A DNA stretch of 64,000 nucleotides. Source: Metarhizium brunneum. Taxonomy: Eukaryota; Ascomycota; Sordariomycetes; Hypocreales; Clavicipitaceae. Of this stretch, positions 1 through 9,887 are shown one piece after another. The DNA is taken from positions 744,001-808,000 of the forward strand of contig NC_089426.1 of assembly GCF_013426205.1 (NCBI RefSeq), given 5' to 3'. The translations under genes were made by a program, and so were the position numbers. The number at the start of each line of letters is the position of its first letter. The first letter of the stretch is position 1. Below the pieces are notes generated by a model, which worked only from the letters and a program-made list of their open reading frames with translations, had not been told where the DNA came from and did no database searches.

Positions 1-239
1 CGGTCCAGAGAGGCACAGCGGGTAGCCAACTTGCTCTCTGTGTTGTTTCGGAAGCTGCAAGACGCGGATATTCAGGGGCTTTGCAAGACGAGGGCGTTGG
101 ACCAGACGCCAGGCGTGCAATCTGACGATCAGGGGCTCGCGCTCTTTGGAGAATTCGGTCTCTTGCACCATCTGGAAGACCTGAGTGTATTTTTTGACCT
201 GGCGGTGACGTGAAGAAACCGGCCGTGGTTAGTGTCTTG

Positions 240-606
240 CCGGCATTGGCATAAAATATCTCCTTGGCCTTTACCGACGGCAGGTGGCCGACGCCCTTGC
301 TCAGCTCACAGTCACGGTAGAACAAATATGTCCTCCGTTCGCACTCGACAATGGAATGGGGCGTTGTCGATCCCAGCACAGGCTCCAATATCTTCCCGCC
401 GTATATAAACGATTCCGGAGGGGGAATCACTAGTGGCATAGTAAGAGAGGCCGTGCCGCCCATGGAACTTCTGAGTCGGCGTCAATTACCCTGCCAGCAA
501 GGGTGTGGTGTAAGTAATGAGACGACATGGTAATCGACCATGTTGTACCGGTCCCCATTGTCTTTTACTCGAACGTCCGTCTTGTGATAGTGAGAAGAAT
601 ATGTAT
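240..606 (-). pseudogene. Relic of a GH43 glycoside hydrolase (arabinofuranosidase/xylosidase type)
   Basis: Three short minus-strand stretches read as GH43 family sequence. About 606-510 gives an N-terminal-half motif with DNGDRYNMVDYHVVSL, like the DYHVFS segment of the family. About 465-425 gives GLSYYATSDSPSG. About 416-265 gives the conserved C-terminal core, GGKILEPVLG followed by PHSIVE, YLFYRDCELS and HLPSVKAKEIFY. The second and third pieces are in different frames, so there is a frameshift near 420. The catalytic middle of the protein, normally over 100 residues, is missing between the first and second pieces. This is a deleted, frameshifted remnant with no plausible function. The family match is from memory of GH43 consensus, not a search. 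Confidence 0.6.
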
Positions 607-1083
607 TGACACTTGGAATACGTGTGCCGACGGATCCATACTTTTTCCCCATTCTAGCCTATTTGTTAATTATAGGGCAGATGCTGGCTTAGGTTAACCG
701 GACGTCATGTATCAATAGTATTGGGCGTATTATAGCAGGTTAGCGCTAAATCCCTTTTACGGCACCACCATGGAGGTCATCAGGAGACATGTAAAACGCG
801 AGTATGGGCCATGTAGTCCGGTCTAGACAGGACATCTATAGGAGAGCTACACGGGCTCCTTGGGCGAAATTGGGATGAGTATAACCCCAAGATGAAGAGG
901 ATCTGGGACATTTGACAAGCTGGCGGCTGTTGCCATTTCCGCCATCGAGGCTACACGGAGCGCAGTTGGGACAATGTTTCTAAAGCACCAGACTTGTTAG
1001 GACTAGCAATGTGAATTATCCCGCACTCCCCATCAAAGACCAGCGCACCAACAAACAACATAAAGACGCGACGCCACCCGTCC
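607..1083. other. No gene recognised
   Basis: No coding signal I can support on either strand. It may be the decayed flank of the GH43 relic. Confidence 0.4.
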
Positions 1084-1308
1084 CTACTTCTTAGCTTCCG
1101 GCTCAGTAAAATAGTACCCCTTCATTGCCTCTTTATAACGACGCCTCTCCTCATCCGAAGCCGCTGCGATCTCAGCATCTGTGGGATGCCCTTCCAGCCC
1201 AATACCCCCTACTTGGTCGAAACGGAACAGCGGAAGGTGTTTAGGAACGATTCCCACAGCTTTATACTGAACCATCATAGCATTAAGGCGGTTCACTACC
1301 ACCGTCAT
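1084..1308 (-). CDS. Short hypothetical ORF, possible last exon
   Basis: The minus-strand frame ending at 1084 has an ATG at 1308 and gives 74 residues. Its C-terminal half is charged and ordinary-looking (GIGLEGHPTDAEIAAASDEE, then RYKEAMKGYYF) and ends EPEAKK. The composition is coding-like and unlike the shadow ORFs nearby, but I do not recognise a family. The open frame runs a little upstream of the ATG, so it may be the 3' exon of a larger gene whose 5' part is lost or lies in the poorly coding DNA upstream. In this decayed neighbourhood a gene fragment is as likely as a working gene. Confidence 0.3.
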   Translation of the reverse strand: MTVVVNRLNAMMVQYKAVGIVPKHLPLFRFDQVGGIGLEGHPTDAEIAAASDEERRRYKEAMKGYYFTEPEAKK

Positions 1309-1400
1309 GATTGCTAACGACAGGGCTCTGGGTAAAGAACTGCCCACATCATTGTGATGAGTCCGCTCTCTCCCCCTTAGGTTAATGTACCCTTTTGGCG

Positions 1401-1997
1401 TTAGGCGGTTCGTCCTGTCCCTGCGGAATTCGCCTCTTGATCAACTGGAGGTTCTGTGACCTTGTCCTGTCCTGACACACCATCTTTCTCTGCTGCTTCT
1501 GATTCCTTTAGTCGTGCCAGGTCGCTCCCGGCAATTTTGGGTCCCTCCGAGAGTAAGCCTGTCGATCGGTACTCATCTTGACAGTTGCTGCCTGTTCCAC
1601 TCTCTGCCTCAACATGGGGTCTCTTATAACTAGATTTAGTCGCGTCACCGGCAGTCCCTTGAGGTGAACCAGGCCTCCCATTCCCAGCATTAGCCGGTCC
1701 GTCGCTCTTCTCAGCAGAAGAAGGGCCCGAGTTGGTCAGTCTTGTCGGGCTAAAGCCGGTGGTCTCATCACGCGAAGGATTTCCCCGATCCGGCCCATCA
1801 CTCTCATGAATCTGGCCCCCCCCAGGATTTTCATTCAACAGGTTACCAACAGCGAGGGCTCGCCTGGTCTCAAGATGATCGGTACGCATGGGTTGCTCTG
1901 GAGGACCTGGCCTGGAGCTTTGAGAACAGGGTGTGTTGAATTTTGGGAAGCCAAAACGGGGGCTAATCTTTCGCCGTTTCCCTTGAGCTGGCTCCAT
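1401..1997 (-). CDS. Hypothetical low-complexity protein, 198 aa
   Basis: A single open frame starting at an ATG (1997). The product is hydrophilic and rich in Gly, Ser, Pro and Asp, with a basic start (EPAQGKRRKISPRFGF), no membrane segment and no recognised domain. It resembles the disordered part of a nuclear protein, but nothing identifies it. It lies between the GH43 relic and the NLR pseudogene, so it could be a fragment. The ORF length alone is weak evidence. Confidence 0.3.
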   Translation of the reverse strand: MEPAQGKRRKISPRFGFPKFNTPCSQSSRPGPPEQPMRTDHLETRRALAVGNLLNENPGGGQIHESDGPDRGNPSRDETTGFSPTRLTNSGPSSAEKSDGPANAGNGRPGSPQGTAGDATKSSYKRPHVEAESGTGSNCQDEYRSTGLLSEGPKIAGSDLARLKESEAAEKDGVSGQDKVTEPPVDQEANSAGTGRTA

Positions 1998-2530
1998 GTC
2001 TCTAAGGCCTTGGTAAACGAGGGGGGTAGGAAAGCAAGGTTCTCTGTTCGGCAGTGGTTGCAGTTTCGAGAAATGGAGGAATCGTCAGGCCAGGAGCCAA
2101 ATTAGATGCAGGCACGATGAAAGAATACCACGAGCTTAGGTGGTAATTGGGTTGTGAAGGTAGAGAGAATAACAGAAGAAAGGCAAAGGAAATAAGGTGG
2201 CTAGAGTGCCTAAAATTACACCGTGCTGCCAGCTGGCAACGATATATGTAACCGATGATTCACTCTCCCGTGCCCCTTACTTTCCAGCTGCCTCCAGCTG
2301 GCAACTTATTACATGTCGACAATATTGACATATTAATTTCTTAGCCTCTGCCCCCCCAAAATTGGTTCCTTATCTGGTCAACCCTTCAGATACCCCTCTC
2401 TCCGCTTAAACTCCCTCAGCGTATCCTCATGAAATTTCTCGTACTTTCCCGGCATCCCCGTTCCAAGGCAAAATACGGCGGCGAATCTAGGTTGTCATAT
2501 GCGCTAGATGTCATGACATCGCTGCTGCTA
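1998..2530. other. No gene recognised
   Basis: No supported coding region. A short GCTGCCAGCTGGCAAC-type palindromic motif recurs (about 2225-2240 and 2286-2304). Confidence 0.4.
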
Positions 2531-2641
2531 GGCGACGTATCACGGCAGAGTCTGCCGCAAGGTAAGTGAAGTGAGGCCATTCACTACCAAGCTTCCTTGC
2601 TAAATAACCAAAAGGCATTGATATGGGTGGTTGGGTGTGGG
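2531..2641 (+). repeat. Diverged 110 bp fragment of the S8 peptidase-domain gene
   Basis: This segment aligns almost end to end with 15031-15142, at roughly 85% identity by eye. It includes the 5' exon end (coding ITAESAAK in the other copy), the GTAAGTGA donor, the whole short intron with the CTTGCTAAATAACC branch region, and the start of the next exon (GATATGGGNGGTTG). One base is missing in the exon part and most other differences are transitions. Neither flank continues the similarity. Because the intron is present it is a DNA-level copy, not a retrocopy. It ends about 50 bp before the stop codon of the NLR pseudogene, in the opposite orientation. Confidence 0.8.
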
Positions 2642-2694
2642 CACACCAAAACACCACGTTTTAAGTCCTCGTTAATTCCACAAGATCATGGTAT

Positions 2695-5600
2695 CTACAT
2701 CACGACGCCGCCGTCTGGAGCTTCCGTCACCTCCTTCCCCAACTCCAAGCCGTCCGCTATCAGATCAAGTGCTGCTTCTGGCCAGGCCAGCGTCTCCGGA
2801 GCCGTAAAGCTGCCCCTGTACATGAAATTTGTCGTTTCGCCGTCCCAAAATTTGGTCGACACCTGCGAGCCCACCATGCACTCATCGACGCTAACAGCAA
2901 GGTACAGTTTTCCCTTGACATCAGTGAACGCTTTACCTACAAGGGCTCTGCATTAGTTTCTCTTTGGCCCAAGAATTTGCTGTTCGAGGTGAGAACCTAC
3001 CTAGGACTACTCCCTCCTTGGTGTAGAAAGCAACGTGTTGGTCGAAATTGATGCCACACCCTATGACGGCATCTTGGTCGTACTTGGCGTCGTAATTGCT
3101 GTTGGACCCTTTGGACCCTTCACCGTATGCCTCGCCGTCACGTCCTCGGTAACCCCATGAGCCATTGTACCAGCCAACAGTGGCATCAAGCTCGACATGC
3201 TCCTCGCAGAAGCCTATCCCCCAACTCCTAGACAGGCACTTCGGTTAAGCTCTGGTGCCGGGAATGGCGTATGGGTAGACAATATATATACCTAGGGTCT
3301 TGACTCTTGTCGATTTTTACTTCGAAATAATAGACGTTATTAAGCTCTGGGATAGGCACCATCGGAAAGTCGGCACGAATCGCTGCATAGGCCGACCCGG
3401 CGCCGCCTGGCTGCCCTGCAAGACGAAATTAGCTACTTCATTATGCAAAACAGAGAGATGCAGGCAACGGGAATTGTGTACGCTTGCCTGCTCCTGGAGA
3501 TGCCACTGACCAGAAACGGTAATCACTTTCCCGTCGCTGCTGACACTAAGATTCGGCGACCGATCGGTATCTGACCACCTCGCCGGGCGCTTCGGCAAGT
3601 AGCTGAAACCTTTCTCTTCAAATTCCACGTCGGTGTGCAAGTGCGCAATATCAGTACCATACTGCTTTGCGGTGTATCTCGGCGACCAGCCCTCCGCGTC
3701 TGGCAGGTCCCAAATTCCGGGATACTTGTAGGGAAGCCTGTCGATGAAACTGCTCCTGCGTGATGCAACGGCGGCGCTCAAGGCACCTGCGAAGTGACTG
3801 GAGCGGCATTGCAATGGGAATAGACTATCGCATATCGTTTCAAATAGTCCGAGGCGAGCTCGACGAGCAGCCCAGTAAAGTGCTCCGCGGCCGCGACAGT
3901 CAACTATGCTCGGATCTGCTCCTCGTTCAAGCAAAACGCGCACGGCTTCACCATAATCATGCATACAAGCGTATATCAACGGTGTTTTGCCCTCGTTGTC
4001 AGTGACGTCAAGAGTACTTGTCATACTGATCAAGTCTTGGAGGCAATCGCTATGTCTGATCACCGCCCATGTGAGAGGTGTCCGACCGTGGTTATCAGCT
4101 TGTTCGAAATAATAAGAATCACGACGTTGGATAAGGTAGTCGACGATACTGTTTCTGTGCAAGTCTATGGCGTGGCTCAAGACTCCACGGCCATACCTGT
4201 CGTTCACGTGGAAATCCGCTCTGAGCTTGTCAAGGGCTCTGAGGATATCCACGGGGGCTCTCTCAATGGCTAGATGCACCAAGCTTTCTCTGCCGGATAC
4301 ATCTGCTACGGGCCCTTCGAGGAGGCCCAAGAGCGCATCTACCATAGTCGCGTCGCTGGCGCGGACCGCGTCCTCGAGGGCCAGCTCATCCCGTGCTCCG
4401 GCATCCAGAAGCACCGGGAATCGAGAATGCAGCTTATACCAGATAGCATACGAAAGGAGTGAATGTCCGTTTTTTGAACCTTATGGGTATATTGGCTCCG
4501 GGTTTGAGCATCGCCTCCAATATATCACCGTCTCCTTCCATCACAGCGAGGCACAGAGGCGAATCTACTTCACTCTCCTGGCAGTCGAGGTCGGCCCCTT
4601 CCTGGATGAGTCGTTGAATCAGGGAACCTAGGCTGCGCCGGACAGCCATCTGCAAAGGCGACTCCTTCTTCTTGTCTGCTGCATTGACTTCAGCATTTGC
4701 ATCGAGCAGCCTGAAGGCTATGCCGACGTGACCTTGTTTGATGGCGCTCTCCAGGGCGGTGCCAACGGATTCGTGACGCATGTTCACGGCCGCTCCCTCC
4801 TTCAGGAGCAGATCCACCATCTCACTATTGCCTTCGGACACTGCCGCCTGCAGAGCCGTGTGGAATCTCCCGCCCGTGGCATTTACGTCGGCGCATTTTG
4901 CCAGGATAAGCTTGGCTATCGACACATCCCCTCCCTCGGCGGCAGCTCTCAGAGCCGTGCCGTATCTGTCGCTAACATTGTCCACCTTGGCTCCTTTCTC
5001 CAAGAGGAATCTCACTACCCCTTCTTCCTGCTCCTTGGCGGCAAGGTGAAGAGGAGTAGTTTTATCGAGACTTTGGGCGTCCAGATCAGCCTCGTACGTT
5101 GCGAGGAGCTCGAGCATTTCAGGCCCTCCGTAGCCGTTGGCCGCGCAGTGTACGCTCGTCTCACCATCCACGTCGGCCACGTTAGGGTTCGCCTTGTGCT
5201 GCAGAATCATCTTGGCTACATCATAGTCTTCAAAAACCGCCATTGCGAGTGCCGTCAAACCATCGTTGCGAGCTTGGCAATCCACCTCAGCATTCGCCTC
5301 GAGGAGAAGATTGGTTATATCTGCGTTGTCATGTGCCGCGTGCAGAGGCGCCCAGCCACGTAACGCGGCTCGCTTCCTCACGTCTGCTCGATACTTGGCG
5401 TCCTCAGACTTCAGCAGGGCCTGGACAACATCCAGCTTTCCGAAGTAGCAGACTGTGTATAGCGCGGTGCACCCCTCGTGGTCCTCTGCATCCAGATCTG
5501 TACCCGCAAGTATCAGGGCTTCGGCGATATCGCCATAGCCGTTCTCTGCCGCCAAGTGTAGTGGTGTCCTCTTCAACGAGTCTTTGGCATTAACGTCTAC

Positions 5601-8600
5601 TGAAGCACCTAGTAGAATTTTGACAGAGGCTAGGGAGTTTCCCAATACCGCAACGTGTAACGGCGTGTACATACTACCGCGGTTGTCGAGTTCCATACAA
5701 GTCCACTGGTTTCTGTCGAGCAAAAGCTGTAAAATCTCAGCGTCGGCTACCAGTGTCTCGTCATGGAAAGGAGACTACAGCTGAACGCCGGCCAAGAGTA
5801 GTTCTTGCACAATCGCCACATGGCCCCTCTTGGCTGCCACATCAATGGCTTCCCGGCCTTCTCTATTCCTAGATTTAGCGTCCGGCGCCTTTTCAATGAG
5901 CTCTCGAGCTGTCAAGCGGTGGCCGCCAGTCGCGGCTAGTAGGAGGGGTGTGTCATTGTTGTCGGTAACCAATTTAATGCCAGCGCCGAGTTTCAGGAGC
6001 TCCTTGACGGTCCTTAAGTTTCCAAAATTTGCTGCCAAATGAAGCGGTGTCCATCCTTTGGCGTTCTTTGGGTTGACGGCAAATTGGGGCGTGTCTGGGA
6101 GCATCAAAATCACACCGACGTGCCCTTCTCGAGCAGCAACATGAAGCGGTGTGTTTCCTTCCTCGTCAACAACGGTGTTCCTGATGCCGTGCTTTAAAAG
6201 TCGCTCCACAATAGAGGCATGGCCATTGGCGGCGGCCAAGAAAAACGCGATGCTGCAATTGCGGACGCTGTCATCTATTTTTGGCTCCAGGAGCTCCTGG
6301 ACTGCGGCTAGATGACCATTCTCGGCTGCCAGTTGCAAGGGCGTGCGGTTATGGTGGGCAGTGATGGCAAACGAACCCTCGGTGGTGTGATTCTCATCAT
6401 CTGTGGCATGGCCTCCTTCGGGAATGTCGTGAGGCTCTTTGACTCGCAGCAACTGCTGAAGAATATTCACGTAGCCCCTGGCTGCCGCGAGATGAAGAGG
6501 GGAGTATTTCCTGTTGTTCATATAATACACACCATTTGGCGACTTCTTGAGAAGAATTCCAACAGTGAGCGGGTGACCGAATTCAGCGGCTAGATGGATA
6601 GCCGTGTCACCACTTCTCAATGGCTTCAGTGGATCGACCATTTTGTCCAGTAATTCACGAACGATTTCACTGTAGCCCGCCTGGGCTGCCAGCTTCAGGC
6701 CGTCGTAGCCATCCGAGTCCTCTGCTGCAAGATTCACCCGCTGCTTTATTAGCATTCGTACAATCGATATCTGTCCGATTCGACACGCGAGATGAAGAGC
6801 AGTAGAACCTTGGCGTGTTGGCTTCTCCAAGTCGGCTCCTTTTCTTATCAGGAACTGAACAGATTTTCTGTGTCCTCGACAGGCCGCTTGATGCAGGGGG
6901 GGGTAACCAGTCGAGTCTATCTGATCAATTGACATACTTGTTCAGAGCAGGCCCATCACGTTATCGAATCCACTGGCTGATGCGAAGCCTAACGCATCAA
7001 TAGATGTTATTCCTTCGCGGACGAGAATGTCGACGATTGTAGAGCGACTTTGGCTCGCAGCTAGGTTCAGAGCGTCTTGAAGCTCTCTAGAATTTCCCGC
7101 GGTGGATTTGGCGTGGACAAGAGAGTCACAAAGGAGATCATCCAAACCAAAATAGCATACCACTTTGAGACGGGTATCAAGGGTGTGGCCCTTGGCAGTC
7201 AACGTTCCGGCTCGTTGCTGATATTCTCTACTCCAGAAAGACACATGCCTTGTCTCTATCAAAAATTGGGAAACCTTGAGGGTTGCTTGGATCTTCGACT
7301 TTGGCTGTACAAGCTTGTAATGCTCCGGCCAATACAGGCAGGCATAGTCGATGAGAGCCAGTTTTGCGTCTGCCAACTCTAATGTTGGTTGGTTGTCGGC
7401 TAAAACAATGCTTCTGTGTGGTATCAACCTCTCGATATAGTCTATACATCTTGTCAGGATCTCGAGATGGGGATCTTTAGCTCTGTTATCATGATCCTGT
7501 AGCTCCACCGGAGTGTAGAATTCAGACAGATAATCTCTCAAGCTCCGATGGAAAGGCAGAACTTGGCCATCAATGACTCTTATCAGAGGCCCTATGGTGT
7601 GAAAAAGATCTGCCGTGATGCTGACTGAGATATGACTCTTGAGGAGTTCGAAAGGCTGGTCCTTGGATCTATCCAGTGCGACGGCTACGGCCAGTTCTCG
7701 CTCCGACAATGGCCATACTGCATGCACAATCCATCGCAAGGCGCAGCCCACCCAGTCGTCCATCGACGCTGTTGCAATTGAGCGATTGTACGACTCGTTT
7801 AAGGTGCGAGGCACCCGTTCGATCTCTGCCTGGACGGATGAAAGAGTTGACTGCGTCGCCGCGGTTCTTAACAGATCCATGCTCCTGACTGCAAGCAGGC
7901 AATTTGGTTTCCTGACGCAGAGCTTTTTGATGACTTGATCCTGAAGATTCTTTGCTCGCCATAGTCGATTTTCTCCTGCGAGCTGCGACAAGCTAGCCCG
8001 GACGAAGTTCTCCACGGCTGACTTATTATCACGCTGATTGTTTAAATTGATCCTGTATGAGCATTTTGGTGGGGACTTGAGCGTAAAGGAAAGATCACTC
8101 GTAAGGATCATCTTGACTGGGCCTTGAGTAAAGGACATAAACTCACTCAGCTGCTTGAGGGTGGAATTCAACGAGACATGGCATTCATGTAAGGAATCAA
8201 TAACACAAGCAAGAGGTGTGCCAACCATGCAGAGGGAGAAATGCATTGCTAGTGAGCGAAGGACACTCCATAGCGTTTCAGTTGTGATGAGCCCTCCTAG
8301 TATAAGGAACGAGCAAGTCCACATGACGTGATGGAACAACGAGGGACGCGCCAACAGAAGTTGCCGACACAGTGACAGCAGCAGGCTGTCTAAGGTCCGA
8401 GCTCGGATGTCTTGTTTGTTAAATGAGAAGCTCAACACAACCGCTCTTTCCGACTCGGGCTTTTGGAGAAGCATTTGTAGTATGTGAGACGCAATGACAG
8501 TAGTTCCAGAACCAGACGATCCTGTGATATGTAAGATGCTGGCTCTAGAGTCTTCCACCCAGTCAATGTATGATTTGTGCTTGACAACCCAGTCGAGCGA

Positions 8601-9887
8601 ATTTGGGAGAGCCTTGATCGGCCTGACCCGGTGTGTATTAGGATCAATGGATACCAAGGCTGAAATAAAGTGGTCAATCTGAAGTCTCACGGCTGCGTGG
8701 CGACGAGGGTCAGCTTTCGCTTATACGTAAAAGGCCCCATTGAACCTACGGTCGAAGCCTATGCCCGTCACATCCACCAGATGAGCACAGATGAGTTCAG
8801 TCGTGGAGTCGCGGTCTTCAAAATCCCATAATTGGATGTGATCACAGTCGAGCTCTAGGTTATTCTCCTTGGCGACATCCAGGCGCGCGCAAGCCGCGGT
8901 TATTGTCTACAACACGACAAAATCAGTTCCGAAAAGGTAGCGCTAAGAGAAAAGGCTAGAATTATTCACACGCACTGGTCTAGTCGATCCGATACCGTTG
9001 CGCTGGAGAAAATTGACGATCCGGAAGTAATGAGAAAGAGTAGAGAAATCTGTGCTAATGTCTTCGAGTGCTTGGGGAAGCTGCTGCAATAGCTGCACTG
9101 CGCTTTCTGAGAGAGCATCCGTGATAGACAATAGGCGAATTATGTGTTGCTCCCAAGGGACCACATCCAAGGCTTTGTGCGGAGTGCCAAAGAACATCTA
9201 TGCGCAGTTAGTCCCAAGGACCTAAGAGGTGAACTTGTGGGCTGTATTGCTTACAATCGTCCTAATATCCATCATAATGGGGTGGTATTTTGGCTCTCCT
9301 GTAGCAAGGCGAACGATCTACTCCTGGACTTGTCACCAGGTTATATCTCGAGTAGTTGAAGTTCTAGTGCTTATCTTACTTCTTTAACAAGGGAGCCTCC
9401 GAGATCATACCCCATGAAGAAGAGCGGCAGTCCTCGTTTGTATTCCTCCAGTAATAGTTAGTTTTGCACCGTGAGATTAACGTTTCCGGATCAAGTCTCG
9501 ACTCACATCTTCTTTATTCCTGGTACCGGCGACTTCGTCCAAGATGCGGCGAGCTTGTTGGCTGAAATCAGATGGCCCATAGTCCTGCTCATGCGACCAA
9601 TATGGAAACTGGTACTCGTGTAATATGGCGTCCGGGAATCTAGCCCGCAAAAAGCTGTATCCACGGCTCGGTGCCGATTCCTCGATTCTCGCCGTCGCGA
9701 CCCCGTGAATCAAAATAAGGCTACGTGCTGTTAGCGCAAGTCGTATGTTGCGGCATTTGAGGATGCGGCGCACCGGAACTGGATCCATGCCGACCGAGCT
9801 CCTGCGCCCACAAGCGACCAAGGAGATTATTCGGTGATTTGGAAGCTCCTGGTCTCGAAACTGGAGAGGTCCGGCGATCTCGACCAC
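2695..9887 (-). pseudogene. NLR-like gene: lipase-like / NACHT / ankyrin / SPRY, disrupted
   Basis: Exons can be traced (minus) at about 9887-9507, 9445-9380, 9317-9255, 9197-8976, 8906-8727, 8678-3511, 3415-3292, 3227-3001 and 2936-2695. Domains in order are as follows. The N-terminal alpha/beta-hydrolase of SesB type has LILIHG, then GYDLGG and MFFGTPH; the nucleophile Ser of GHSLGG is Asp here. The NACHT-type P-loop near 8520 reads GSSGSGTTV, lacking the Walker A Lys, and is followed by a helical/winged-helix region. A long ankyrin array follows (about 6930-3700), with many repeats of the TPLHLAA type. A complete C-terminal SPRY domain ends it (VGWYNGSWGYRG, then GCGINFD). The main exon is broken by TGA at 6942-6944, TAG at 5775-5777 and a 1-base loss near 4460; reading resumes in register after each. 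Such proteins are thought to act in fungal non-self recognition and cell death. The start is uncertain. Confidence 0.85.

Noticed and set aside
1..213. Plus-strand frame at the left edge (to 213)
   Set aside because: The opposite strand is also open and equally protein-like. Neither can be assigned with what is in the window.
6942..6944. Short intron bridging the TGA (GTATGT lies just after it)
   Set aside because: The following AG is only about 15 nt away, too short for a spliceosomal intron, and the stop precedes the donor.
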